Shown here in pieces: positions 36,270 to 45,187 of a stretch of 64,000 nt of DNA. Numbering within the stretch: position 1 is the stretch's first letter; each line of letters starts with the position of its first letter. Source of the stretch: G965200765 sp965200765 (GTDB taxonomy: Bacteria > Pseudomonadota > Gammaproteobacteria > Arenicellales > JAJDZL01); contig OZ241380.1 of NCBI GenBank assembly GCA_965200765.1, positions 1,426,001 to 1,490,000 on the forward strand, written 5' to 3'. The position numbers and the translations under genes are program-made. Below the pieces are notes generated by a model. The model saw only the letters and a list, made by a program, of their open reading frames with translations. It ran no database searches and was not told the origin of the DNA.

Positions 36270-36761
36270 CTACACACCCATCAATTCTTCATATATTTCA
36301 GCGCTATTTGAATCATAGCAAACAAAGCGTACCAAGTCCAATTCGTCAGATTCCCTTACAGTTTCAAGTGCTACTTTGGCAGCGGATTTTTGGGGATAAC
36401 CAAAAACTCCCGTCGATATCGCTGGGAATGCGATTGATACCAATCCTTCGTCAACTGCCAATTTGATGCAAGTCCGGTAGCAAGATGCGAGTAGTTGCGG
36501 TTCTCCCTTGTTGCCACCGTTCCACACCGGACCTACAGTGTGAATGACAAATTTGGCGGAAAGGTTGTATCCACCGGTGATTTTCGCACTGCCTGTTTCG
36601 CAACCTTTCAATTTGGCACATGCTTCAGCAAGTTCCGGGCCGGCGGCACGATGAATCGCACCACTGACTCCGGCACCCGGTGCCAAGGCATTGTTCGCGG
36701 CATTTACAATGGCATCTACAGATTGCTGGGTTATATCCCCGACAACGATTTCAATCTTCAT
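36270..36761 (-). CDS. Macrodomain protein, O-acetyl-ADP-ribose deacetylase-like
   Basis: 163-residue single macrodomain. It contains GDITQQSVDAIVNAANNAL and the ADP-ribose loop GAGVSGAIHRAAG, followed by HTVGPVW and FPAISTGVFGYP, the YmdB/MacroD hallmarks. Enzymes of this type hydrolyse O-acetyl-ADP-ribose and remove ADP-ribose from proteins. The common GGGGVDGAIH is GAGVSGAIH here, a frequent conservative variant. It stands alone between AT-rich DNA and the divergent adenosyltransferase gene. Confidence 0.9.
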   Translation of the reverse strand: MKIEIVVGDITQQSVDAIVNAANNALAPGAGVSGAIHRAAGPELAEACAKLKGCETGSAKITGGYNLSAKFVIHTVGPVWNGGNKGEPQLLASCYRTCIKLAVDEGLVSIAFPAISTGVFGYPQKSAAKVALETVRESDELDLVRFVCYDSNSAEIYEELMGV

Positions 36762-36951
36762 TGCTACCCTACCCCAATTTTGAAACTATGGATGGTTGTA
36801 TTCACAGGTACTGTACTTCAAACAACACAATTATGAAAGAATCTAGTGCATGTCTGTACCAAACACAAGAAATTTGTCCTTGGTTTCAACCTACATTGAG
36901 CAACGAGCCGTAGTGCTTGTCCTGTACAATTTGGAATAATTTTCCAAATCA

Positions 36952-37527
36952 ATGGCAAACAGGATGGGCAACCGTCTTTCAAAAATTTACACTCGTACTG
37001 GAGACGATGGTACTACCGGACTAGGCGATGGTAGCAGAACGCCGAAGGATTCTGCGCGGGTCGAAGCGATGGGCGCTGTCGATGAACTCAATAGCTGTAT
37101 CGGTGTAATACTTGTTTCCGAGCTACCTGTTTCCATACGCGAGTGTCTCGTCAGTATTCAGCATACCCTGTTCAATGTTGGCGGTGAAATCAGTATCCCG
37201 GGGTTTACGCTTGTAACCCAAGAGGAAACACAATATCTGGAGTATTTTCTGGATGAACTCAATGCAGAACTAAGTCCACTGAAAGAATTTATTCTTCCCG
37301 GCGGCACACCTGCTGCGGCATACTGCCATCTTGCCAGAGCGGTTTGCAGACGGGCTGAGCGACGGGTTCATACACTCGCTTCAACCGAAGAAGTGTCTGA
37401 AATTTCTCGACAGTATTTGAATCGCCTGTCTGATCTCTTGTTTGTAATGGCTCGATATTTGAATGCAAAAGCCGAGGTCAGCGATGTTCTCTGGAAGCAC
37501 GAACGCGTCAAGCGAAAAAAGAAGTAA
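36952..37527 (+). CDS. Cob(I)alamin adenosyltransferase, PduO type
   Basis: 191-residue cytoplasmic enzyme that transfers the adenosyl group of ATP to cob(I)alamin to make coenzyme B12. The signature TRTGDDGTTGLGDGSR lies near residues 14-29, AMGAVDELNS follows, and the C-terminal helix has CRRAERRV. An alternative ATG lies at 36964 (MGNRLSKIYTRTG), which would shorten it by four residues. It ends 1 nt from the convergent ampD stop. B12 is relevant to the MttB-like methyltransferase 15 kb downstream, although that enzyme class uses methyl- rather than adenosyl-corrinoid. Confidence 0.92.
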   Translation: MANRMGNRLSKIYTRTGDDGTTGLGDGSRTPKDSARVEAMGAVDELNSCIGVILVSELPVSIRECLVSIQHTLFNVGGEISIPGFTLVTQEETQYLEYFLDELNAELSPLKEFILPGGTPAAAYCHLARAVCRRAERRVHTLASTEEVSEISRQYLNRLSDLLFVMARYLNAKAEVSDVLWKHERVKRKKK

Positions 37528-37528
37528 G

Positions 37529-38083
37529 CTAGCGAATTCTTGACCATTCAAAATAGGGACCAGGATCAGTTTTCCGATCCGGTGAAATTTCCGCATGCCC
37601 GAAGATTTTTTGTCGATTGAAGTCTGGATAGGCAACAAGCAACAGTTCAATCAACTCGTTTAGCCGGTCATATTGCACTTCTTCAAAGCTGTCATAGTCG
37701 CTGCCTTCAAGTTCAACCCCGATGGAAAAGTCATTGACATTGTCTCTGCCCAGACAATGAGAAACACCGGCATGCCATGCGCGTTCATTCAGGGAAACAA
37801 ACTGAATACAATCCCCGTTTCGTCGAATCAGTAGATGTGCCGATACCTGCAAGTCCCTTAGAGAGTCAAAAGATGGATGAGAATCACAATTCAGACGATT
37901 GCAGAACAAATCTGCTACTTCCATTCCTCCATAGGACCCCGGCGGCAAGCTGATTGAATGGACAATGAGTACTTCCGGAGTTGTATTGGACGGACGCGCA
38001 TTGAAATTCGAAGATGGAATTTGCTGCACCCCTTCAATAATTCCTGTATCAGGACAAATCCGCATAAATCTGTATCGCTCCAT
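37529..38083 (-). CDS. ampD: 1,6-anhydro-N-acetylmuramyl-L-alanine amidase AmpD
   Basis: 184-residue cytoplasmic zinc amidase of muropeptide recycling that removes the peptide from anhydro-muropeptides. The zinc ligands are H42 (VHSIS) and, near the end, H163 and D173 in GHAEISPDRKTDPGP; the middle histidine is in AWHAGVS. No signal peptide, which separates it from periplasmic AmiD. In gammaproteobacteria loss of AmpD raises ampC beta-lactamase through AmpR; no ampC or ampE gene is visible nearby. Convergent with the adenosyltransferase gene with 1 nt between stops. Confidence 0.93.
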   Translation of the reverse strand: MERYRFMRICPDTGIIEGVQQIPSSNFNARPSNTTPEVLIVHSISLPPGSYGGMEVADLFCNRLNCDSHPSFDSLRDLQVSAHLLIRRNGDCIQFVSLNERAWHAGVSHCLGRDNVNDFSIGVELEGSDYDSFEEVQYDRLNELIELLLVAYPDFNRQKIFGHAEISPDRKTDPGPYFEWSRIR

Positions 38084-38133
38084 ATATAGCCAGTCAATTC
38101 AATTTCCGTCAACTAGTTTATTGTAGATTAAAA

Positions 38134-41100
38134 TTGTTGGTTTCTTTATCAACAGCAAGACCAGTGCATACTCAAACCTCAAGTCTATGGCAGTTCTGGA
38201 TTGACCGGGGCGGTACATTTACAGACATTATCGCGCGGAAACCGGACGGCAGTCTGGTTACCCATAAGTTGCTGTCTGAAAATCCCGAGCATTATCGCGA
38301 TGCCTCGATTCAGGGAATTCGTGAACTGATACAAACACAATCCACTGATCCGGCGAAAGAAATCATCGGCTCAGTCAAGATGGGGACGACTGTCGCAACC
38401 AATGCCCTGCTGGAACGCAAAGGAGAACCGTGCGTACTGGTTACAACGCGTGGATTTGCAGATGCGCTTCGAATTGGCTACCAGGCCCGACCAGAATTGT
38501 TCGCGAGACACATTGTTTTGCCCGACCTTCTATATCACAAAGCCATAGAAATTGATCAGCGTCACAGTGCAACGGGTGAAATTGTCACCCCACTGAATGT
38601 CGAGCAAGCAAAAAAGAAACTCCGGGCAATCTATGATTCCGGCATCCGGGCTTGCGCAATCAACTTCCTGCACGGCTATCGCTTTCACGAACACGAAAAA
38701 ATTGTTGCAGATATTGCCGCCGAGATCGGTTTCACTCAGATTTCAGCTTCGCATGAAGTCAGTCCTTTGATGAAGTTTGTCAGCCGTGGTGACACAACCG
38801 TTGTTGATGCCTATCTCTCACCGGTTTTGGGTCGCTATGTAAATCAGGTTGCAACGGAATTGCAAAATGTTCGACTTATGTTCATGCAATCCAATGGCGG
38901 GCTTACTGATGCAAAGCAGTTTCACGGCAAGGACAGCATTCTTTCCGGTCCAGCCGGCGGTATTGTTGGTGCTGTCGAAGCAAGCAAGATTGCTGGCTTC
39001 AATAAAATCATCGCATTTGACATGGGCGGCACATCAACTGACGTATCCCACTACGCCGGCGAGTACGAACGCGCCTATGATACGCATGTCGCCGGTGTAC
39101 GTATCCGTTCACCAATTATGAGAATTCATACAGTTGCGGCCGGCGGGGGATCAATCCTTCATTTCGATGGTCAACGGTACCGCGTCGGACCCGATTCCGC
39201 GGGTGCAAATCCCGGCCCAGCTTGCTACCGGCGAAATGGACCGCTCACAATTACGGACTGTAACGTCATTCTTGGCAAGCTTCAGGCAAAGCACTTTCCG
39301 AAAATATTCGGACCTGAAGGCAATGAATCCATTGATTTTGAAATCGTCCGGCAAAAGTTTGACGAACTCGCAACAACCATTGAAACCGCAACTGGCGATA
39401 CGCGTAGTGCTTACGGGGTTGCCGAGGGCTTCCTGAAAATTGCTGTCGATAACATGGCCAATGCCATCAAGAAGATTTCGGTACAGCGCGGATATGATGT
39501 AACGGAGTACACATTGTGCAGTTTTGGCGGTGCGGGCGGACAACATGCCTGTCTGGTTGCCGATGCATTGGGCATTGACACGGTATTTATCCATCCTTAT
39601 GCCGGTGTGTTGTCTGCATACGGAATCGGTCTCGCAGATATTCGCTCAATCTTTGAGGAAGCGGTTGAAAGTCCATTATCTGAAAAGCTCATATCAAATT
39701 TGCAATCCAAGTTTGACGCACTGACCGAGAAAGCACGCCGTAATATCATTCAGCAAGAAATTCACGAAAGCAAAATTTCAACGGACCGTCGCATTCATGT
39801 TCGCTACGACGGCACTGACTCAGCGATGATCGTCAAATTCGGAAAACATGATGCAGTGCGAGAACAGTTCGAAGAACTGCACATGCAACGATTTGGTTTT
39901 GTCATGCCTGACAAGCGCGTGATTGCAGAAGCAATTTCAGTGGAAGCGGTTGGTAAGACCACCGAAATCAATGAAGCTGAACTGCCACATGGAATGCGTC
40001 AGTCCCCGCTTGAAGCAGTCAATACCGTGCAAATGTATTCAAACGGTGAATTTCATAATGCAAAAGTATTTGTACGGGAAGACTTGCTACCGGGCGATAC
40101 AGTGTCCGGTCCTGCCATCATTATTGAAACAACGGGCACCACGATTGTTGAACCCGAATGGAAGCTGGAAACTACAGTACACAATCATTTGGTGTTGACC
40201 CGTACAACTCCCCGACCCAAGCATGTCGCGGTGGGTACTGATGCTGACCCGGTCATGCTGGAAGTGTTCAACAATTTATTCATGTCCATTGCCGAGCAAA
40301 TGGGGGCCGCACTGGAAAATACGGCCTATTCAGTCAATATCAAAGAACGACTGGACTTTTCCTGTGCGGTATTCGACCAGCTCGGTGACCTTGTAGCAAA
40401 CGCTCCGCACATGCCCGTTCATTTGGGTTCCATGAGCGAATCGGTCAAAACCGTGATCATCAGTCGTCACGATACCATCAAGCCTGGCGATTCATTTATC
40501 CTGAACAATCCATACAATGGCGGCACGCATTTGCCTGACATTACCGTGATTACGCCAGTATTTGAAGACTCTGGTGGGGAGATATTGTTTTATGTAGCGT
40601 CACGAGGTCATCATGCGGATGTCGGAGGAATTACTCCTGGCTCAATGCCGCCGGACAGCAATACGATTGATGAGGAAGGCGTGCTGATTGACAATGTACA
40701 GTTGATCTCGGAAGGACGATTTCTGGAAGAAGAAATTCGCTTGGTCTTGCTCGGTGCCAAGTATCCGGTGCGAAACATCGATCAAAACCTTGCCGATATT
40801 CGGGCACAGGTTGCTGCAAATGAAAAAGGTGTCAACGAGTTGCGCGCCATGGTAAAGCATTTCGGCCTGGACGTAGTCAATGCTTACATGCAACATGTTC
40901 AGGACAATGCCGAAGGTGCTGTAAAAAGAGTACTGAAAGTGTTGCAAAATGGTCGTTATCGATATGAAATGGATGACGGTACTGAAATTGTAGTCAGTAT
41001 TTCATTTGATAGCGAAAACCAGACGGCGGTTGTTGACTTTACCGGAACATCCGACGAACAACAAAGCAATTTCAATGCACCATCTTCGGTGGCCCGCGCC

Positions 41101-41775
41101 GCGGTGATGTATGTGTTTCGTACCCTTGTGGATGATGTTATTCCCATGAATGAAGGATGCTTGAAGCCAATCAAGATCATCATTCCGGACGGTTGCATGC
41201 TGAAGCCGAAGTATCCAGCGGCAGTTGTTGCCGGAAACGTAGAAACTTCACAATACATCACCGATGCGCTGTACGGTGCTTTGGGAGTCATGGCCGCCGC
41301 CCAAGGTACCATGAATAATCTGACATTCGGCAATGAAAGATATCAATACTATGAAACGATTGCTGGTGGGTCAGGAGCGGGTCCGGATTTTCCCGGAAGC
41401 GACGCGGTACACACGCATATGACCAATTCCAAGCTCACCGACCCAGAAGTGCTGGAATGGCGCTTCCCGATTCGTCTCGAAAGCTTTTCAATCCGCGAAG
41501 GTTCCGGCGGCAAAGGAAAATTCAATGGCGGAAATGGAACGATTCGCAAGCTCAGGTTCCTGGAATTGATGACTGCATCAATCTTGTCGGGACATCGGAG
41601 GATACCGCCCTACGGGGTTGACGGCGGGCAACCGGGAAGCACTGGCAGAAATTCAGTGATTCGCGCAGACGGCATGGTTGAAGAACTTGGCTCAACCGAT
41701 CGTACTGAAATGAATGTCAATGACATTTTTGTTGTTGAGACTCCTGGCGGCGGTGGGTTTGGCGTAGCAGAATAA
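38134..41775 (+). CDS. 5-oxoprolinase/hydantoinase, fused HyuA-HyuB type
   Basis: About 1,200 residues. The N-terminal half is the ATP-binding HyuA/OplA part (FWIDRGGTFTDI, MGTTVATNALLERKGE, FDMGGTSTDVS and GGGSI). The C-terminal half is HyuB (NNPYNGGTHLPDITVITPVF and GHHADVGGITPGSMPP, then a Gly-rich end with GGGGFG). Such fused proteins hydrolyse 5-oxoproline to glutamate with ATP, or open hydantoin rings. The start is uncertain: TTG at 38134, or GTG at 38164, which gives MHTQTSSLWQFWIDRGG and a better family match. Neither has a strong ribosome site. Transcribed divergently from ampD. Confidence 0.9.
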   Translation: MLVSLSTARPVHTQTSSLWQFWIDRGGTFTDIIARKPDGSLVTHKLLSENPEHYRDASIQGIRELIQTQSTDPAKEIIGSVKMGTTVATNALLERKGEPCVLVTTRGFADALRIGYQARPELFARHIVLPDLLYHKAIEIDQRHSATGEIVTPLNVEQAKKKLRAIYDSGIRACAINFLHGYRFHEHEKIVADIAAEIGFTQISASHEVSPLMKFVSRGDTTVVDAYLSPVLGRYVNQVATELQNVRLMFMQSNGGLTDAKQFHGKDSILSGPAGGIVGAVEASKIAGFNKIIAFDMGGTSTDVSHYAGEYERAYDTHVAGVRIRSPIMRIHTVAAGGGSILHFDGQRYRVGPDSAGANPGPACYRRNGPLTITDCNVILGKLQAKHFPKIFGPEGNESIDFEIVRQKFDELATTIETATGDTRSAYGVAEGFLKIAVDNMANAIKKISVQRGYDVTEYTLCSFGGAGGQHACLVADALGIDTVFIHPYAGVLSAYGIGLADIRSIFEEAVESPLSEKLISNLQSKFDALTEKARRNIIQQEIHESKISTDRRIHVRYDGTDSAMIVKFGKHDAVREQFEELHMQRFGFVMPDKRVIAEAISVEAVGKTTEINEAELPHGMRQSPLEAVNTVQMYSNGEFHNAKVFVREDLLPGDTVSGPAIIIETTGTTIVEPEWKLETTVHNHLVLTRTTPRPKHVAVGTDADPVMLEVFNNLFMSIAEQMGAALENTAYSVNIKERLDFSCAVFDQLGDLVANAPHMPVHLGSMSESVKTVIISRHDTIKPGDSFILNNPYNGGTHLPDITVITPVFEDSGGEILFYVASRGHHADVGGITPGSMPPDSNTIDEEGVLIDNVQLISEGRFLEEEIRLVLLGAKYPVRNIDQNLADIRAQVAANEKGVNELRAMVKHFGLDVVNAYMQHVQDNAEGAVKRVLKVLQNGRYRYEMDDGTEIVVSISFDSENQTAVVDFTGTSDEQQSNFNAPSSVARAAVMYVFRTLVDDVIPMNEGCLKPIKIIIPDGCMLKPKYPAAVVAGNVETSQYITDALYGALGVMAAAQGTMNNLTFGNERYQYYETIAGGSGAGPDFPGSDAVHTHMTNSKLTDPEVLEWRFPIRLESFSIREGSGGKGKFNGGNGTIRKLRFLELMTASILSGHRRIPPYGVDGGQPGSTGRNSVIRADGMVEELGSTDRTEMNVNDIFVVETPGGGGFGVAE

Positions 41776-41912
41776 AGTACCACACAGACTGAATCAAACC
41801 TTGTTTCGCATCGCCGTTTCGTAATGCTCGCGGGTTGCCCGTCGGTCATACGATTTATGGAAATTGTTGTACTTGGCTACATACACCTGATTCATCTGCG
41901 ACGATGTTAAAT

Positions 41913-41946
41913 TATTCGATTCGAATTTCCTGAAATCTGATATACT
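41913..41946 (+). promoter_or_regulatory. Candidate aceA promoter with palindromic element
   Basis: TATACT (41941-41946) matches the -10 consensus at five of six positions and lies about 50 nt before the aceA ATG. The palindrome ATTCG-ATT-CGAAT (41913-41925) overlaps the -35 area, where no good -35 hexamer is seen, so an activator or repressor site is plausible. Confidence 0.4.
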
Positions 41947-41998
41947 GATAGCGGATTCTATTATTTTTATTATTTGTAAATAAGGTACACGACAAAAT

Positions 41999-43327
41999 AT
42001 GGCTCAGCTTTTGAACGGCAATTACAAGTGGCCAACTTACACGCCCGAAGATGTAAAGGATTTTCCGGCTCCGTCTTATGCACCGGACCGATGGAAAGGT
42101 ATTGATCGTACGTACGACTGGAGTGAAGTGGAAAGACTCCGCGGCTCCGTACAAGTCAGGCATACCTTGGCTGAAATGGGGGCGGAAAAGTTATGGAAAA
42201 TGTTGCATCGCGACGAATTTATCAGTGCGCTCGGCGCATATTCAGGATGCCAGGCTGTACAGCAGGTAAAGGCCGGTTTGAAGGCAATTTACTTGTCAGG
42301 CTGGCAAGTCGCTGCGGATGGTAACAATGCCGGACAAACCTATCCGGACCAATCCTTGTATCCCGTCAGTTCAGTACCGCAAGTTGTAGAACGAATCAAT
42401 AATGCGTTCGCTCGGCAGGACCAAATTCAGACCTTGGAGCAACTGAGTGGACAGCAAACCACAAATATTGACTGGTTCATGCCAATCGTTGCTGATGCTG
42501 AAGCCGGATTTGGCGGGCCTTTGAATGTATTTGAACTTACCAAATCCATGATCAGTGCCGGTGCCGCTGGAATTCACTACGAAGATCAGCTGTCTTCGGA
42601 GAAGAAATGCGGACATCTGGGCGGCAAAGTGCTACTGCCGACTGCTCATGGTATTCGTAATTTGACAGCTGCCCGTCTGGCAGCTGATGTGATGGGGGTT
42701 CCATCTATCATAATTGCCAGAACGGATGCCGAAGCCGCCCGTTTGATTACTTCCAACATTGACGAAATTGACCGTCCTTTTATCACTGGCGAACGCACTG
42801 TGGAAGGCTTTTATCGAATCACTGGCGGGATGGATATGTGCATTGCGCGTGGCATCGCCTATGCTCCCTACTCCGATCTGCTGTGGATGGAAACTTCCAC
42901 TCCTGATTTGGAACAGGCGAAGTTTTTTGCTGATGCGATTCACAAGGAATTTCCTGAAAAGATGCTGGCCTACAACTGCTCGCCTTCTTTCAACTGGTCA
43001 AAACATCTGAGTGAGTCTGAACTGGAAAGTTTTCAGAGAGACATTGCTGAAATGGGTTATCGATTTCAGTTTGTCACTCTGGCCAGTTTCCATAGTGTCA
43101 ACTACTCAAGCTTTGATCTTGCCAAGAATTATTTGGAATATGGCATGAAGGGCTATGCCGGATTGCAGAATTCAGAATTTGCGGCAGAGGAATATGGATT
43201 TTCTGCAACTCGACATCAGCATGAAGTCGGTGTCAGTTACTTTGATGCAGTGAATGAAACAACCGCTGGATCTGACCAGGTATCTACAGTTGCACTAGCC
43301 GACTCAACGGAAACAACTCAGTTTTAA
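41999..43327 (+). CDS. aceA: Isocitrate lyase
   Basis: 442-residue first enzyme of the glyoxylate shunt, cleaving isocitrate to glyoxylate and succinate. The catalytic loop KKCGHLGGK (C204) is present; the E. coli enzyme has KCGHMGGK. VADAEAGFGG binds Mg, and SPSFNW is near the active site. The length is close to E. coli (434). It stands alone with its own promoter and ends at a strong bidirectional terminator. aceK lies 7 kb downstream and aceB is not in the window, unlike the E. coli aceBAK operon. Confidence 0.97.
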   Translation: MAQLLNGNYKWPTYTPEDVKDFPAPSYAPDRWKGIDRTYDWSEVERLRGSVQVRHTLAEMGAEKLWKMLHRDEFISALGAYSGCQAVQQVKAGLKAIYLSGWQVAADGNNAGQTYPDQSLYPVSSVPQVVERINNAFARQDQIQTLEQLSGQQTTNIDWFMPIVADAEAGFGGPLNVFELTKSMISAGAAGIHYEDQLSSEKKCGHLGGKVLLPTAHGIRNLTAARLAADVMGVPSIIIARTDAEAARLITSNIDEIDRPFITGERTVEGFYRITGGMDMCIARGIAYAPYSDLLWMETSTPDLEQAKFFADAIHKEFPEKMLAYNCSPSFNWSKHLSESELESFQRDIAEMGYRFQFVTLASFHSVNYSSFDLAKNYLEYGMKGYAGLQNSEFAAEEYGFSATRHQHEVGVSYFDAVNETTAGSDQVSTVALADSTETTQF

Positions 43328-43418
43328 CTGCAACGGGGAGTCAAACTAATCTAGACATTTAGCTTACGTTTCTTGAAACTTTCCAAAACCTTAATTGTTT
43401 CAAGGCTCAATCACTTGA

Positions 43419-43454
43419 AAAAACGGCGAATTACAAATGTAATTTGCCGTTTTT
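43419..43454. terminator. Bidirectional intrinsic terminator aceA / etfA
   Basis: 16-nt arms (43419-43434 and 43439-43454) with one G-U position and an AAAT loop; the core is ACGGCGAATTAC pairing with GTAATTTGCCGT. A-run and T-run flanks serve both strands. It lies between the convergent stops of aceA and etfA. Confidence 0.9.
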
Positions 43455-43461
43455 CTTTCAA

Positions 43462-44394
43462 TCAACTCAATGCCTGTTCAAGCTCGGGAATCGCTTCAAA
43501 TAAATCAGCAACCCAGCCATAATCGGCAACCTGAAAAATCGGTGCTTCTTCGTCCTTGTTGATGGCGACAATCACTTTTGAATCTTTCATACCCGCCAAA
43601 TGCTGTATTGCACCCGAAATTCCAACAGCAATATACAAATCCGGAGCAACGACCTTGCCAGTTTGTCCAACCTGATAGTCATTCGGGACATAACCGGCAT
43701 CAACAGCTGCACGCGATGCACCTACAGCGCCGCCAAGCAGGTCAGCTACCCGCTCCAGCATTGCAAAATGTTCACCGCTTTGCATGCCGCGACCACCAGA
43801 TACAACCACACGGGCCGTAGTTAGTTCTGGTCGTTCGCTACGCGTTAAATCGTGTTTGACGAATGAAGACAGTTTGACATCGCCTGATTCGCTTAGTTGC
43901 TCAACTTCGGCATTGCCACCATCCTCCGCCACCGCATCGAATGTAGTCGTCCGTATCGTAATTAACTTGCACGCATCCGAGGACTGCACTTTCGCCAGTG
44001 CATTGCCCGCATAAATCGGGCGAACAAATGTATCGGCGCTGACTATTTCACTGATATCAGAAATCTGCTGAACATCCAGTAACGCGGCAACTCTTGGTAT
44101 CAGATTCTTTCCGAAAGTGGATGCAGGTGCCAACACATGACTGTAGGATGAAGCGAGTTTTTCCACTACCGGAGCAACATTTTCAACCAATCCATGTTCA
44201 AACTCTCCGGAGTCTATACAAAGGATCTTTGACATCCCGGAAATTTTGGAAGCAGCTTGTGCTACTCCTTGGCAATTCGCTCCAATGACCAGTCCGTGAA
44301 CTTCGCTCCCTAGCTCCAATGCCGCGGAGACTGTGTTGAAAGTCGATGCTTTGATGATTTCGTTGTCATGTTCAATTAGTACGAGTATGCTCAT
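43462..44394 (-). CDS. etfA: Electron transfer flavoprotein alpha subunit
   Basis: 310-residue FAD-binding subunit of the ETF heterodimer, which accepts electrons from flavin dehydrogenases and hands them to ETF:quinone oxidoreductase. The C-terminal FAD domain has SGGRGMQSGEHF, GASRAAVDAGY, GQTGKVVAPDLYIAVGISGA and HLAGMKDS, all diagnostic. Its ATG overlaps the etfB stop by 1 nt (TAATG), so the two are translationally coupled. With the DMG-dehydrogenase-like gene upstream it forms a three-gene operon. ETF-QO is not in the window. Confidence 0.96.
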   Translation of the reverse strand: MSILVLIEHDNEIIKASTFNTVSAALELGSEVHGLVIGANCQGVAQAASKISGMSKILCIDSGEFEHGLVENVAPVVEKLASSYSHVLAPASTFGKNLIPRVAALLDVQQISDISEIVSADTFVRPIYAGNALAKVQSSDACKLITIRTTTFDAVAEDGGNAEVEQLSESGDVKLSSFVKHDLTRSERPELTTARVVVSGGRGMQSGEHFAMLERVADLLGGAVGASRAAVDAGYVPNDYQVGQTGKVVAPDLYIAVGISGAIQHLAGMKDSKVIVAINKDEEAPIFQVADYGWVADLFEAIPELEQALS

Positions 44395-45143
44395 TACAAT
44401 ACCTTTGCTTCGTCTGTTAGTTTTTCAATCAGCTCAGCTGCATTCTCGACCCTCAAGCCAGCCTGCCTTGCGGGTGGTTCTACAACTTCAAGGACAGTTA
44501 CGCGTGGAGTAACATCCACACCCAAATCTTCCGGAGTGAACGTTTCAATTGGCTTTCTTCGTGCCTTCATAATATTCGGCAACGATGCATAACGCGGTTC
44601 ATTCAATCTCAGATCAACAGTAATCACACTTGGTTTTGTCAGATTGACGGTCTCCAGCCCGCCATCCACCTCTCGCACAACCTGAAATCCCGGGTCCTGC
44701 ACGTCAATTTTCGAAACAAATGTACCTAGCGACCAGCCCAGCATCGCGGACAGCATTTGTCCGGTCTGATTATTGTCGTTGTCAACAGCTTGCTTGCCCA
44801 TCAACACCAGTTCCGGTTCCTCCTTGTCCACTACTGCCTTCAGTAGCTTGGAAACTGCCAGAGGTTCCAGATTGCCCTCGACTTCTACCAGAATCCCGCG
44901 ATCAATCCCCATAGCCAAACCGGTGCGGATGGTTTCTTGACTTTTTTCAGGCCCGACTGAAACAACAATTACTTCGGAAGCAATGCCTGCCTCCTTCATG
45001 CGTATGGATTCTTCGACAGCAATTTCACAAAACGGATTCATTGCCATCTTGACGTTTTCCAGTTCAACGCCAGACTTGTCAGCCTTTACACGAACTTTAA
45101 TATTTGCGTCAATGACGCGCTTTACTGGAACAAGTACTTTCAT
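44394..45143 (-). CDS. etfB: Electron transfer flavoprotein beta subunit
   Basis: 249-residue ETF beta subunit (AMP-binding). It starts MKVLVPVKRVID and contains NPFCEIAVEESIRMKEAG, GKQAVDNDNNQTGQMLSAMLGW and the recognition-loop region PSVITVDLRLNEPRYASLPNIMKARRKPI. AAGGAG precedes the ATG. It follows the DMG-dehydrogenase-like gene by 44 nt and is coupled to etfA, an order that points to ETF as the acceptor of that flavoenzyme. Confidence 0.96.
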   Translation of the reverse strand: MKVLVPVKRVIDANIKVRVKADKSGVELENVKMAMNPFCEIAVEESIRMKEAGIASEVIVVSVGPEKSQETIRTGLAMGIDRGILVEVEGNLEPLAVSKLLKAVVDKEEPELVLMGKQAVDNDNNQTGQMLSAMLGWSLGTFVSKIDVQDPGFQVVREVDGGLETVNLTKPSVITVDLRLNEPRYASLPNIMKARRKPIETFTPEDLGVDVTPRVTVLEVVEPPARQAGLRVENAAELIEKLTDEAKVL

Positions 45144-45187
45144 TCCGGCTCCTTCAAATCATTAAAAGTATAAAATTATCTATCAGA